The notes beneath the pieces were generated by a model. That model did not search any database. It saw nothing but the letters and a program-made list of their open reading frames with translations, and was not told the origin of the DNA. The position numbers and the translations under genes are program-made. A DNA stretch of 64,000 bases from Odiellus spinosus (Eukaryota; Arthropoda; Arachnida; Opiliones; Phalangiidae). Below are positions 52,398 to 64,000 of this stretch, piece by piece (the stretch's first letter is position 1; every line of letters starts with the position of its first letter). The stretch lies in assembly GCA_963920705.1 (NCBI GenBank), contig CAWUCO010000268.1, positions 62,001-126,000 on the forward strand. The letters run 5' to 3'.

Positions 52398-53271
52398 GGA
52401 AAATATGGCCAATTCAAAAAAACATCTAATATCAAAAAGCGTATTTTTAAAATCTGAATTTTGACTATTTTGATATTGTATGATTTCTTGAATTGGCCAT
52501 ATTTTTCTTGTTTTTCAACGGATTTTTGAAAACTCTTATTATTTAGACTGTCCATTATTTGCTCTTTCGAATGAGTTTTATTTTTGTCTAAATTGCCAAA
52601 ACGTGACAAATATAAAATGGGTTAAAATTAAGGAAAACCGCTTAAAAATCAAAGATTATTGGATTCAAATGGACACAAAACATTTGATTTTTAAGCGATT
52701 TAGACAAAATCAACACCAATCGAAAGAGCAAATAGTGGTTTATCTAAAAAACAAGAGTTTTGGAAATCCGTTGAAAAACATGGAATATATGGCCAATTCA
52801 AAAAAACATCTAATATCAAAAAGCGTATTTTTAAAATCTGAAATTTGACTATTTTGATATTGTATGATTTCTTGAATTGGCCATATTTTTCTTGTTTTTC
52901 AACGGATTTTGAAACTCTTATTATTTAGACTGTCCATTATTTGCTCTTTCGAATGAGTTTTGTTTTGTCTAAATTGCCAAAACGTGACAAATATAAAATG
53001 GGTTAAAATTAAGCAAAACCGCTTAAAAATCAAAGATTATTGGATTCAAATGGACACAAAACATTTGATTTTTAAGCGATTTAGACAAAATCAACACCAA
53101 TCGAAAGAGCAAATAGTGGTCTATCTAAAAAACAAGAGTTTTGGAAAATCCGTTGAAAAACATGGAAAATATGTCCAATTCAAAAAAACATCTAATATCA
53201 AAAAGCGTATTTTTAAAATCTGAAATTTGACTATTTTGATATTGTATGATTTCATGAATAGACAATATTTT
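52398..53271 (+). repeat. Zone IV: short forward B-type segment
   Basis: A little over two forward B monomers sit between reverse A arrays. The left part carries ctgaattttgac and tttattttt, as in the 40.5- and 43-kb units. From about 52900 on it matches 50491 onward at an offset of 2409 bp, including the gattttgaaactc variant with one T fewer. The segment is therefore a composite of two forward sources. Confidence 0.87.
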
Positions 53272-53281
53272 TCTTGTTTTT
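53272..53281. other. Array orientation switch 3 (same junction as switch 1)
   Basis: The sequence around this forward-to-reverse break is the same as at 50863-50872: catgaatagacaatatttt, tcttgttttt, agatagaccaatatttgctc. The flanks also agree on both sides at an offset of 2409 bp, from about 50491/52900 to 51240/53650. It is a copy of the same breakpoint, not a second independent event. Confidence 0.9.
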
Positions 53282-56200
53282 TAGATAGACCAATATTTGC
53301 TCTTTCGAGTGGTCTAATTTTGTCTAAATCGCTTAAAAATCAAAAGTTTTGTGTCCATTTGAATCCAATAATCTTGGATTTTTAAGCGTTTTTGCTTAAT
53401 TTTAACCAATTTTATATTTGTCACAATTTTGCAATTTAGACAAAACCAAAGTCATTCGAAAGAGCAATTAATGGACAGTCTAAATAATAAGAGTTTTCAA
53501 AAAACCGTTGAAAAACAAGAAAAATATGGCCATTTCAAGAAATCATAGAATATCAAAATAGTCAAATTTCAGATTTTAAAAATTCGCTTTTTGATAATAG
53601 ATGTTTTTTGAATTGTCCATACTTTCCATGTTTTTCAACGGATTTTCCAAAACTCTTGATTTTCAGATAGACCAATATTTGCTTTTTCGAGTGGTCTTAA
53701 TTTTGTCTAAATCGCTTAAAAATCAAAAGTTTTGTGTCCATTTGAATTCAATAATCTTGGATTTTTAAGTGTTTTTGCTTTATTTTAACCAATTTTATAT
53801 TTGTCACAATTCTGTAATTTAGACAAAACCAAAGTCGTTCGAAAGAGCAATTAATGGACAGTCTAAATAATAAGAGTTTTCAAAAATCCGTTGAAAAACA
53901 AGTTATATATGGCCAATTCAAGAAATCATAGAATATCAAAATAGTCAAATTTCAGATTTTCAAAATTCGCTTTTTGATATTAGATGTTTTTTGAATTGTC
54001 CATATTTTCTATGTTTTTCAACGGATTTTCCAAAACTCTTGTTTTTTAGATAGACCAATATTTGCTCTTTCGAGTGGTCTTAATTTTGTCTAAATCGCTT
54101 AAAAATCAAAAGTTTTGTGTCCATTTGAATCCAATAATCTTGGATTTTTAAGCGTTTTTGCTTAATTTTAACCAATTTTATATTGGTCACAATTTTGCAA
54201 TTTAGACAAAACCAAAGTCATTCGAAAGAGCAATTAATGGACAGTCTAAATAATAAGAATTTTTTAAAAATCCGTTGAAAAACAAGAAAAATATGGCCAA
54301 TTCAAGAAATCATAGAATATCAAAATAGTCAAATTTCAGATTTTCAAAATTCGCTTTTTGATATTAGATGCTTTTTGAATTGTCCATATTTTCCATGTTT
54401 TTCAACGGATTTTCCAAAACTCTTGTTTTTTAGATAGACCAATATTTGCTCTTTCGAGTAGTCTTAATTTTGTCTAAATCGCTTAAAAATCAAAAGTTTT
54501 GTGTCCATTTGAATCCAATAATCTTGGATTTTTAAGTGTTTTTGCTTTATTTTAACCAATTTTATATTTGTCACAATTTTGCAATTTAGACAAAATCAAA
54601 GTCATTCGAAAGAGCAATTAATGGACAGTCTAAATAACAAGAGTTTTGAAAAATCCGTTGAAAAACAAGAAAAATATGGCCAATTCAAGGAATCATACAA
54701 TATCAAAATAGTCAAATTTCAGATTTTAAAAATTCGCTTTTTGATATTAGATGCTTTTTGAATTGTCCATATTTTCCATGTTTTACAACGGATTTTCCAA
54801 AACTCTTGTTTTTTAGATAGACCAATATTTGCTCTTTCGAGTGGTCTTAATTTTGTCTAAATCGCTTAAAAATCAAAAGTTTTGTGTCCATTTGAATCCA
54901 ATAATCTTGGATTTTTAAGTGTTTTTGCTTAATTTTAACCAATTTTATATTTGTCACAATTTTGCAATTTAGACAAAACCAAAGTCATTCGAAAGAGCAA
55001 TTAATGGACAGTCTAAATAACAAGAGTTTTCAAAAATCCGTTGAAAAACAAGAAAAATATGGCCAATTCAAGAAATCATACAATATCAAAATAGTCAAAT
55101 TTCAGATTTTAAAAATTCGCTTTTTGATATTAGATGCTTTTTGAATTGTCCATATTTTCCATGTTTTTCAACGGATTTTCCAAAACTCTTGTTTTTTAGA
55201 TAGACCAATATTTGCTCTTTCAAGTGGTCTTAATTTTGTCTAAATCGCTTAAAAATCAAAAGTTTTGTGTCCATTTGAATCCAATAATCTTGGATTTTTA
55301 AGCGTTTTTGCTTAATTTTAACCAATTTTATATTTGTCACAATTTTGCAATTTAGACAAAACCAAAGTCATTCGAAAGAGCAATTAATGGACAGTCTAAA
55401 TAATAAGAGTTTTCAAAAAACCGTTGAAAAACAAGAAAAATATGGCCATTTCAAGAAATCATAGAATATCAAAATAGTCAAATTTCAGATTTTAAAAATT
55501 CGCTTTTTAATATTAGATGTTTTTTTGAATTGTCCATATTTTCCATGTTTTTCAACGGATTTTCCAAAACTCTTGATTTTCAGATAGACCAATATTTGCT
55601 TTTTCGAGTGGTCTTAATTTTGTCTAAATCGCTTAAAAATCAAAAGTTTTGTGTCCATTTGAATCCAATAATCTTGGATTTTTAAGTGTTTTTGCTTTAT
55701 TTTAACCAATTTTATATTTGTCACAATTTTGCAATTTAGACAAAACCAAAGTCGTTCGAAAGAGCAATTAATGGACAGTCTAAATAATAAGAGTTTTCAA
55801 AAATCCGTTGAAAAACAAGAAATATATGGCCAATTCAAGAAATCATAGAATATCAAAATAGTCAAATTTCAGATTTTCAAAATTCGCTTTTTGATATTAG
55901 ATGTTTTTTGAATTGTCCATATTTTCCATGTTTTTCAACGGATTTTCCAAAACTCTTGTTTTTTAGATAGACCAATATTTGCTCTTTCGAGTGGTCTTAA
56001 TTTTGTCTAAATCGCTTAAAAATCAAAAGTTTTGTGTCCATTTGAATCCAATAATCTTGGATTTTTAAGCGTTTTTGCTTAATTTTAACCAATTTTATAT
56101 TGGTCACAATTTTGCAATTTAGACAAAACCAAAGTCATTCGAAAGAGCAATTAATGGACAGTCTAAATAATAAGAATTTTTTAAAAATCCGTTGAAAAAC

Positions 56201-57700
56201 AAGAAAAATATGGCCAATTCAAGAAATCATAGAATATCAAAATAGTCAAATTTCAGATTTTCAAAATTCGCTTTTTGATATTAGATGCTTTTTGAATTGT
56301 CCATATTTTCCATGTTTTTCAACGGATTTTCCAAAACTCTTGTTTTTTAGATAGACCAATATTTGCTCTTTCGAGTAGTCTTAATTTTGTCTAAATCGCT
56401 TAAAAATCAAAAGTTTTGTGTCCATTTGAATCCAATAATCTTGGATTTTTAAGTGTTTTTGCTTTATTTTAACCAATTTTATATTTGTCACAATTTTGCA
56501 ATTTAGACAAAATCAAAGTCATTCGAAAGAGCAATTAATGGACAGTCTAAATAACAAGAGTTTTGAAAAATCCGTTGAAAAACAAGAAAAATATGGCCAA
56601 TTCAAGGAATCATACAATATCAAAATAGTCAAATTTCAGATTTTAAAAATTCGCTTTTTGATATTAGATGCTTTTTGAATTGTCCATATTTTCCATGTTT
56701 TACAACGGATTTTCCAAAACTCTTGTTTTTTAGATAGACCAATATTTGCTCTTTCGAGTGGTCTTAATTTTGTCTAAATCGCTTAAAAATCAAAAGTTTT
56801 GTGTCCATTTGAATCCAATAATCTTGGATTTTTAAGTGTTTTTGCTTAATTTTAACCAATTTTATATTTGTCACAATTTTGCAATTTAGACAAAACCAAA
56901 GTCATTCGAAAGAGCAATTAATGGACAGTCTAAATAACAAGAGTTTTCAAAAATCCGTTGAAAAACAAGAAAAATATGGCCAATTCAAAAAATCATACAA
57001 TATCAAAATAGTCAAATTTCAGATTTTAAAAATTCGCTTTTTGATATTAGATGCTTTTTGAATTGTCCATATTTTCCATGTTTTTCAACGGATTTTCCAA
57101 AACTCTTGTTTTTTAGATAGACCAATATTTGCTCTTTCGAGTGGTCTTAATTTTGTCTAAATCGCTTAAAAATCAAAAGTTTTGTGTCCATTTGAATCCA
57201 ATAATCTTGGATTTTTAAGCGTTTTTGCTTAATTTTAACCAATTTTATATTTGTCACAATTTTGCAATTTAGACAAAACCAAAGTCATTCGAAAGAGCAA
57301 TTAACGGACAGTCTAAATAATAAGAGTTTTCAAAAAACCGTTGAAAAACAAGAAAAATATGGCCATTTCAAGAAATCATAGAATATCAAAATAGTCAAAT
57401 TTCAGATTTTAAAAATTCGCTTTTTGATATTAGATGTTTTTTGAATTGTCCATATTTTCCATGTTTTTCAACGGATTTTCCAAAACTCTTGATTTTCAGA
57501 TAGACCAATATTTGCTTTTTCGAGTGGTCTTAATTTTGTCTAAATCGCTTAAAAATCAAAAGTTTTGTGTCCATTTGAATCCAATAATCTTGGATTTTTA
57601 AGTGTTTTAACTTTATTTTAACCAATTTTATATTTGTCACAATTTTGCAATTTAGACAAAACCAAAGTCGTTCGAAAGAGCAATTAATGGACAGTCTAAA
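53282..57700 (-). repeat. Reverse A-type array with five-monomer, 1917-bp period
   Basis: A-type units in reverse orientation repeat with a period of 1917 bp (54579 and 56496; 54962 and 56879). Shared marks are aaaaaaccgttg (53501, 55418), gattttcag with tgctttttcg (53658, 55575, and about 57491), gtcgttcg (53833, 55750, 57667) and attggtcac (54183, 56100). A little over two cycles are present. The monomer here is about 383 bp. No gene is visible. Confidence 0.87.
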
Positions 57701-60700
57701 TAATAAGAGTTTTCAAAAAACCGTTGAAAAACAAGAAAAATATGGCCATTTCAAGAAATCATAGAATATCAAAATAGTCAAATTTCAGATTTTAAAAATT
57801 CGCTTTTTTATATTAGATGTTTTTTGAATTGTCCATATTTTCCATGTTTTTCAACGGATTTTACAAAACTCTTGATTTTCAGATAGACCAATATTTGCTT
57901 TTTCGAGTGGTCTTAATTTTGTCTAAATCGCTTAAAAATCAAAAGTTTTGTGTCCATTTGAATCCAATAATCTTGGATTTTTAAGTGTTTTTGCTTTATT
58001 TTAACCAATTTTATATTTGTCACAATTTTGCAATTTAGACAAAACCAAAGTCGTTCGAAAGAGCAATTAATGGGCAGTCTAAATAATAAGAGTTTTCAAA
58101 AAACCGTTGAAAAACAAGAAAAATATGGCCATTTCAAGAAATCATAGAATATCAAAATAGTCAAATTTCAGATTTTAAAAATTCGCTTTTTGATATTAGA
58201 TGTTTTTTGAATTGTCCATATTTTCCATGTTTTTCAACGGATTTTCCAAAACTCTTGATTTTCAGATAGACCAATATTTGCTTTTTCGAGTGGTCTTAAT
58301 TTTGTCTAAATCGCTTAAAAATCAAAAGTTTTGCGTCCATTTGAATCCAATAATCTTGGATTTTTAAGTGTTTTTGCTTAATTTTAACCAATTTTATATT
58401 TGTCACAATTTTGCAATTTAGACAAAACCAAAGTCGTTCGAAAGAGCAATTAATGGACAGTCTAAATAATAAGAGTTTTCAAAAATCCGTTGAAAAACAA
58501 GAAATATATGGCCAATTCAAGAAATCATAGAATATCAAAATAGTCAAATTTCAGATTTTCAAAATTCGCTTTTTGATATTAGATGTTTTTTGAATTGTCC
58601 ATATTTTCCATGTTTTTCAACGGATTTTCCAAAACTCTTGTTTTTTAGATAGACCAATATTTGCTCTTTCGAGTGGTCTTAATTTTGTCTAAATCGCTTA
58701 AAAATCAAAAGTTTTGTGTCCATTTGAATCCAATAATCTTGGATTTTTAAGCGTTTTTGCTTAATTTTAACCAATTTTATATTGGTCACAATTTTGCAAT
58801 TTAGACAAAACCAAAGTCATTCGAAAGAGCAATTAATGGACAGTCTAAATAATAAGAATTTTTTAAAAATCCGTTGAAAAACAAGAAAAATATGGCCAAT
58901 TCAAGAAATCATAGAATATCAAAATAGTCAAATTTCAGATTTTCAAAATTCGCTTTTTGATATTATATGCTTTTTGAATTGTCCATATTTTCCATGTTTT
59001 TCAACGGATTTTCCAAAACTCTTGTTTTTTAGATAGACCAATATTTGCTCTTTCGAGTAGTCTTAATTTTGTCTAAATCGCTTAAAAATCAAAAGTTTTG
59101 TGTCCATTTGAATCCAATAATCTTGGATTTTTAATTGTTTTTGCTTTATTTTAACCAATTTTATATTTGTCACAATTTTGCAATTTAGACAAAACCAAGG
59201 TCATTCGAAAGAGCAATTAATGGACAGTCTAAATAACAAGAGTTTTCAAAAATCCGTTGAAAAACAAGAAAAATATGGCCAATTCAAGAAATCATAGAAT
59301 ATCAAAATAGTCAAATTTCAGATTTTAAAAATTCGCTTTTTGATATTAGATGTTTTTTGAATTGGCTATATTTTCCATGTTTTTCAACGGATTTTCCAAA
59401 ACTCTTGTTTTTTAGATAGACCAATATTTGCTCTTTCGAGTAGTCTTAATTTTGTCTAAATCGCTTAAAAATCAAAAGTTTTGTGTCCATTTGAATCCAA
59501 TAATCTTGGATTTTTAAGTGTTTTTGCTTTATTTTAACCAATTTTATATTTGTCACAATTTTGCAATTTAGACAAAACCAAAGTCATTCGAAAGAGCAAT
59601 TAATGGACAGTCTAAATAACAAGAGTTTTCAAAAATCCGTTGAAAAACAAGAAAAATATGGCCAATTCGAGAAACCATACAATATCAAAATAGTCAAATT
59701 TCAGATTTAAAAAATTCGATTTTTGATATTAGATGTTTTTTGAATTGTCCATATTTTCCATGTTTTTCAACGGATTTTCCAAAACTCATGTTTTTTAGAT
59801 AGACCAATATTTGCTCTTTCGAGTGGTCTAATTTTGTCTAAATCGCTAAAAAATCAAAAGTTTTGTGTCCATTTGAATCCAATAATCTTGGATTTTTAAG
59901 CGTTTTTGCTTAATTTTAACCAATTTTATATTTGTCACAATTTTGCAATTTAGACAAAACCAAAGTCATTCGAAAGAGCAATTAATGGACAGTCTAAATA
60001 ATAAGAGTTTTCAAAAATCCGTTGAAAAACAAGAAAAATATGGCCAATTCAAGAAATCATAGAATATCAAAATAGTCAAATTTCAGATTTTCAAAATTCG
60101 CTTTTTGATATTAGATGTTTTTTGAATTGTCCATATTTTCCATGTTTTTCAACGGATTTTCCAAAACTCTTGTTTTTTAGATAGACCAATATTTGCTCTT
60201 TCGAGTAGTCTTAATTTTGTCTAAATCGCTTAAAAATCAAAAGTTTTGTGTCCATTTTAATCCAATAATCTTGGATTTTTAAGCGTTTTTGCATAATTTT
60301 AACCAATTTTATATTTGTCACAATATTGCAATTTAGACAAAACCAAAGTCATTCGAGAGCAATTAATGGACAGTCTAAATAACAAGAGTTTTCAAAAATC
60401 CGTTGAAAAACAAGAAATATATGGCCAATTCAAGAAATCATAGAATATCAAAATAGTCAAATTTCAGATTTTCAAAATTCGCTTTTTGATATTAGATGTT
60501 TTTTGAATTGTCCATATTTTCCATGTTTTTCAACGGATTTTCCAAAACTCTTGTTTTTTAGATAGACCAATATTTGCTCTTTCGAGTGGTCTTAATTTTG
60601 TCTAAATCGCTTAAAAATCAAAAGTTTTGTGTCCATTTGAATCCAATAATCTTGGATTTTTAAGCGTTTTTGCTTAATTTTAACCAATTTTATATTGGTC

Positions 60701-63700
60701 ACAATTTTGCAATTTAGACAAAACCAAAGTCATTCGAAAGAGCAATTAATGGACAGTCTAAATAATAAGAATTTTTTAAAAATCCGTTGAAAAACAAGAA
60801 AAATATGGCCAATTCAAGAAATCGTAGAATATCAAAATAGTCAAATTTCAGATTTTCAAAATTCGCTTTTTGATATTATATGCTTTTTGAATTGTCCATA
60901 TTTTCCATGTTTTTCAACGGATTTTCCAAAACTCTTGTTTTTTAGATAGACCAATATTTGCTCTTTCGAGTAGTCTTAATTTTGTCTAAATCGCTTAAAA
61001 ATCAAAAGTTTTGTGTCCATTTGAATCCAATAATCTTGGATTTTTAAGTGTTTTTGCTTTATTTTAACCAATTTTATATTTGTCACAATTTTGCAATTTA
61101 GACAAAACCAAAGTCATTCGAAAGAGCAATTAATGGACAGTCTAAATAACAAGAGTTTTCAAAAATCCGTTGAAAAACAAGAAAAATATGGCCAATTCGA
61201 GAAACCATACAATATCAAAATAGTCAAATTTCAGATTTAAAAAATTCGCTTTTTGATATTAGATGTTTTTTGAATTGTCCATATTTTCCATGTTTTTCAA
61301 CGGATTTTCCAAAACTCATGTTTTTTAGATAGACCAATATTTGCTCTTTCGAGTGGTCTAATTTTGTCTAAATCGCTAAAAAATCAAAAGTTTTGTGTCC
61401 ATTTGAATCCAATAATCTTGGATTTTTAAGCGTTTTTGCTTAATTTTAACCAATTTTATATTTGTCACAATTTTGCAATTTAGACAAAACCAAAGTCATT
61501 CGAAAGAGCAATTAATGGACAGTCTAAATAATAAGAGTTTTCAAAAATCCGTTGAAAAACAAGAAAAATATGGCCAATTCAAGAAATCATAGAATATCAA
61601 AATAGTCAAATTTCAGATTTTCAAAATTCGCTTTTTGATATTAGATGTTTTTTGAATTGTCCATATTTTCCATGTTTTTCAACGGATTTTCCAAAACTCT
61701 TGTTTTTTAGATAGACCAATATTTGCTCTTTCGAGTGGTCTTAATTTTGTCTAAATCGCTTAAAAATCAAAAGTTTTGTGTCCATTTGAATCCAATAATC
61801 TTGGATTTTTAAAAGTTTTGGTTAATTTTAACCAATTTTATATTGGTCACAATTTTGCAATTTAGACAAAACCAAAGTCATTCGAAAGAGCAATTAATGG
61901 ACAGTCTAAATAATAAGAATTTTTTAAAAATCCGTTGAAAAACAAGAAAAATATGGCCAATTCAAGAAATCATAGAATATCAAAATAGTCAAATTTCAGA
62001 TTTTCAAAATTCGCTTTTTGATATTATATGCTTTTTGAATTGTCCATATTTTCCATGTTTTTCAACGGATTTTCCAAAACTCTTGTTTTTTAGATAGACC
62101 AATATTTGCTCTTTCGAGTGGTCTTAATTTTGTCTAAATCGCTTAAAAATCAAAAGTTTTGTGTCCATTTTAATCCAATAATCTTGGATTTTTAAGTGTT
62201 TTTCCTTAATTTTAACCAATTTTATATTTGTCACAATTTTGCAATTTAGACAAAACCAAAGTCATTCGAAAGAGCAATTAATGGACAGTCTAAATAATAA
62301 GAGTTTTCAAAAATCCGTTGAAAAACAAGAAAAATATGGCCAATTCAAGAAATCATAGAATATCAAAATAGTCAAATTTCAGATTTTAAAAATTCGCTTT
62401 TTGATATTAGATGTTTTTTGAATTGGCTATATTTTCCATGTTTTTCAACGGATTTTCCAAAACTCTTGTTTTTTAGATAGACCAATATTTGCTCTTTCGA
62501 GTAGTCTTAATTTTGTCTAAATCGCTTAAAAATCAAAAGTTTTGTGTCCATTTGAATCCAATAATCTTGGATTTTTAAGTGTTTTTGCTTTATTTTAACC
62601 AATTTTATATTTGTCACAATTTTGCAATTTAGACAAAACCAAAGTCATTCGAAAGAGCAATTAATGGACAGTCTAAATAACAAGAGTTTTCAAAAATCCG
62701 TTGAAAAACAAGAAAAATATGGCCAATTCGAGAAACCATACAATATCAAAATAGTCAAATTTCAGATTTAAAAAATTCGCTTTTTGATATTAGATGTTTT
62801 TTGAATTGGCTATATTTTCCATGTTTTTCAACGGATTTTCCAAAACTCTTGTTTTTTAGATAGACCAATATTTGCTCTTTCGAGTAGTCTTAATTTTGTC
62901 TAAATCGCTTAAAAATCAAAAGTTTTGTGTCCATTTGAATCCAATAATCTTGGATTTTTAAGTGTTTTTGCTTTATTTTAACCAATTTTATATTTGTCAC
63001 AATTTTGCAATTTAGACAAAACCAAAGTCATTCGAAAGAGCAATTAATGGACAGTCTAAATAACAAGAGTTTTCAAAAATCCGTTGAAAAACAAGAAAAA
63101 TATGGCCAATTCGAGAAACCATACAATATCAAAATAGTCAAATTTCAGATTTAAAAAATTCGCTTTTTGATATTAGATGTTTTTTGAATTGTCCATATTT
63201 TCCATGTTTTTCAACGGATTTTCCAAAACTCATGTTTTTTAGATAGACCAATATTTGCTCTTTCGAGTGGTCTAATTTTTTCTAAATCGCTAAAAAATCA
63301 AAAGTTTTGTGTCCATTTGAATCCAATAATCTTGGATTTTTAAGCGTTTTTGCTTAATTTTAACCAATTTTATATTTGTCACAATTTTGCAATTTAGACA
63401 AAACCAAAGTCATTCGAAAGAGCAATTAATGGACAGTCTAAATAATAAGAGTTTTCAAAAATCCGTTGAAAAACAAGAAAAATATGGCCAATTCAAGAAA
63501 TCATAGAATATCAAAATAGTCAAATTTCAGATTTTCAAAATTCGCTTTTTGATATTAGATGTTTTTTGAATTGTCCATATTTTCCATGTTTTTCAACGGA
63601 TTTTCCAAAACTCTTGTTTTTTAGATAGACCAATATTTGCTCTTTCGAGTAGTCTTAATTTTGTCTAAATCGCTTAAAAATCAAAAGTTTTGTGTCCATT

Positions 63701-64000
63701 TGAATCCAATAATCTTGGATTTTTAAGTGTTTTTGCTTTATTTTAACCAATTTTATATTTGTCACAATTTTGCAATTTAGACAAAACCAAAGTCATTCGA
63801 GAGCAATTAATGGACAGTCTAAATAACAAGAGTTTTCAAAAATCCGTTGAAAAACAAGAAAAATATGGCCAATTCAAGAAATCATAGAATATCAAAATAG
63901 TCAAATTTCAGATTTTAAAAATTCGCTTTTTGATATTAGATGTTTTTTGAATTTTCCATATTTTCCATGTTTTTCAACGGATTTTCCAAAACTCTTGATT
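57701..64000 (-). repeat. Reverse A-type array, mixed periods, continues past the window end
   Basis: Units marked gtcgttcg occur at about 57667, 58052 and 58434, a short single-monomer expansion. The attggtcac variant recurs at 58782, 60695 and 61843. The attcgagaaaccatac variant recurs at 59664, 61194, 62725 and 63108, giving a 4-monomer period of about 1530 bp with one extra 383-bp step. Two units carry the shortened cattcgagagc (near 60352 and 63795). The array runs off the window. Confidence 0.85.

Larger units (their letters stand above)
1..64000. repeat. Satellite DNA array, ~384-bp monomer, fills the whole window
   Basis: Every stretch of the window can be recognised as part of one repeat family. 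Landmarks such as ggccaattcaa, tccgttgaaaaaca, caacggatttt and gctctttcga recur about every 383-384 bp from end to end. Roughly 166 units fit. No unique sequence, gene, RNA gene or transposon interrupts the array. Base composition is about 28% GC. CpG is not depleted in the unit counted (8 seen, about 7.3 expected), which argues against long, heavy CpG methylation. Tandem long-unit AT-rich arrays of this size are typical of eukaryotic heterochromatin; a centromeric or pericentromeric location is inference. The monomer family is not one I recognise by name. Confidence 0.97.

Noticed and set aside
1..64000. CRISPR array
   Set aside because: The period is ~384 bp with no unique spacers; everything within the period is repeated, unlike 20-50-bp repeats with unique spacers.

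Overview
This 64-kb window is a single, uninterrupted AT-rich satellite DNA array. I find no credible gene, RNA gene or transposon in it. The monomer is about 383-384 bp, so roughly 166 units fit here. The unit at 11781-12164 has 49 C and 57 G (27.6% GC, hand count) and 8 CpG where about 7.3 are expected, so CpG is not depleted. Hundreds of short ORFs exist on both strands. None exceeds 112 codons, all are repeat-derived, and point changes between monomers freely open and close them. The sequence suggests eukaryotic constitutive heterochromatin, perhaps pericentromeric or centromeric. I cannot name the species. Satellites built from inverted subunits are, as I recall, known in insects such as Tribolium beetles, but that is a precedent and not an identification.

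The monomer is itself an inverted dimer. In the unit at 11781, arm A (11922-12024) and the reverse complement of arm B (12055-12157) match at 89 of 103 positions (about 86%) without gaps, around a 30-bp centre. A second dyad with 15-bp arms (example 11457-11515) lies in the other half. A 45-bp block is present next to only one arm (11796-11840) and makes the two halves unequal. The array is therefore an alternating head-to-head/tail-to-tail chain of related modules. This explains why nearly the same peptide appears on both strands.

Layout. 1-10.6 kb: forward array mixing two monomer subfamilies (A: ccaagatt/acttttga/gactttgg; B: tcaaagatt/acatttga/gagttttg), with long-period duplications of 2462-2463 bp and 2696 bp. 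10.6-50.87 kb: nearly pure B, forward, with patchy higher-order repeats: a 5-monomer period of 1920 bp (11.8-17.5 kb), duplications offset by 2303, 3071 and 4223 bp (20.6-30 kb), a 3-monomer period of 1152 bp (32.9-36 kb), an adjacent 2496-bp tandem duplication carrying a half-monomer deletion (39.6-44.6 kb), and 2- and 4-monomer periods (46-50.5 kb). 50.87-52.39 kb: A-type array in reverse orientation. 52.39-53.28 kb: B-type, forward again. 53.28-64 kb: A-type, reverse, with 1917-bp (5-monomer) and about 1530-bp (4-monomer) periods.

The most notable structures are the dyad monomer and three orientation switches near 50.87, 52.39 and 53.28 kb. The first and third switches have the same junction and appear to descend from one event that was later copied. 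The sequence reads as a record of unequal exchange, local conversion and inversion in a satellite. I see no protein-coding system here.
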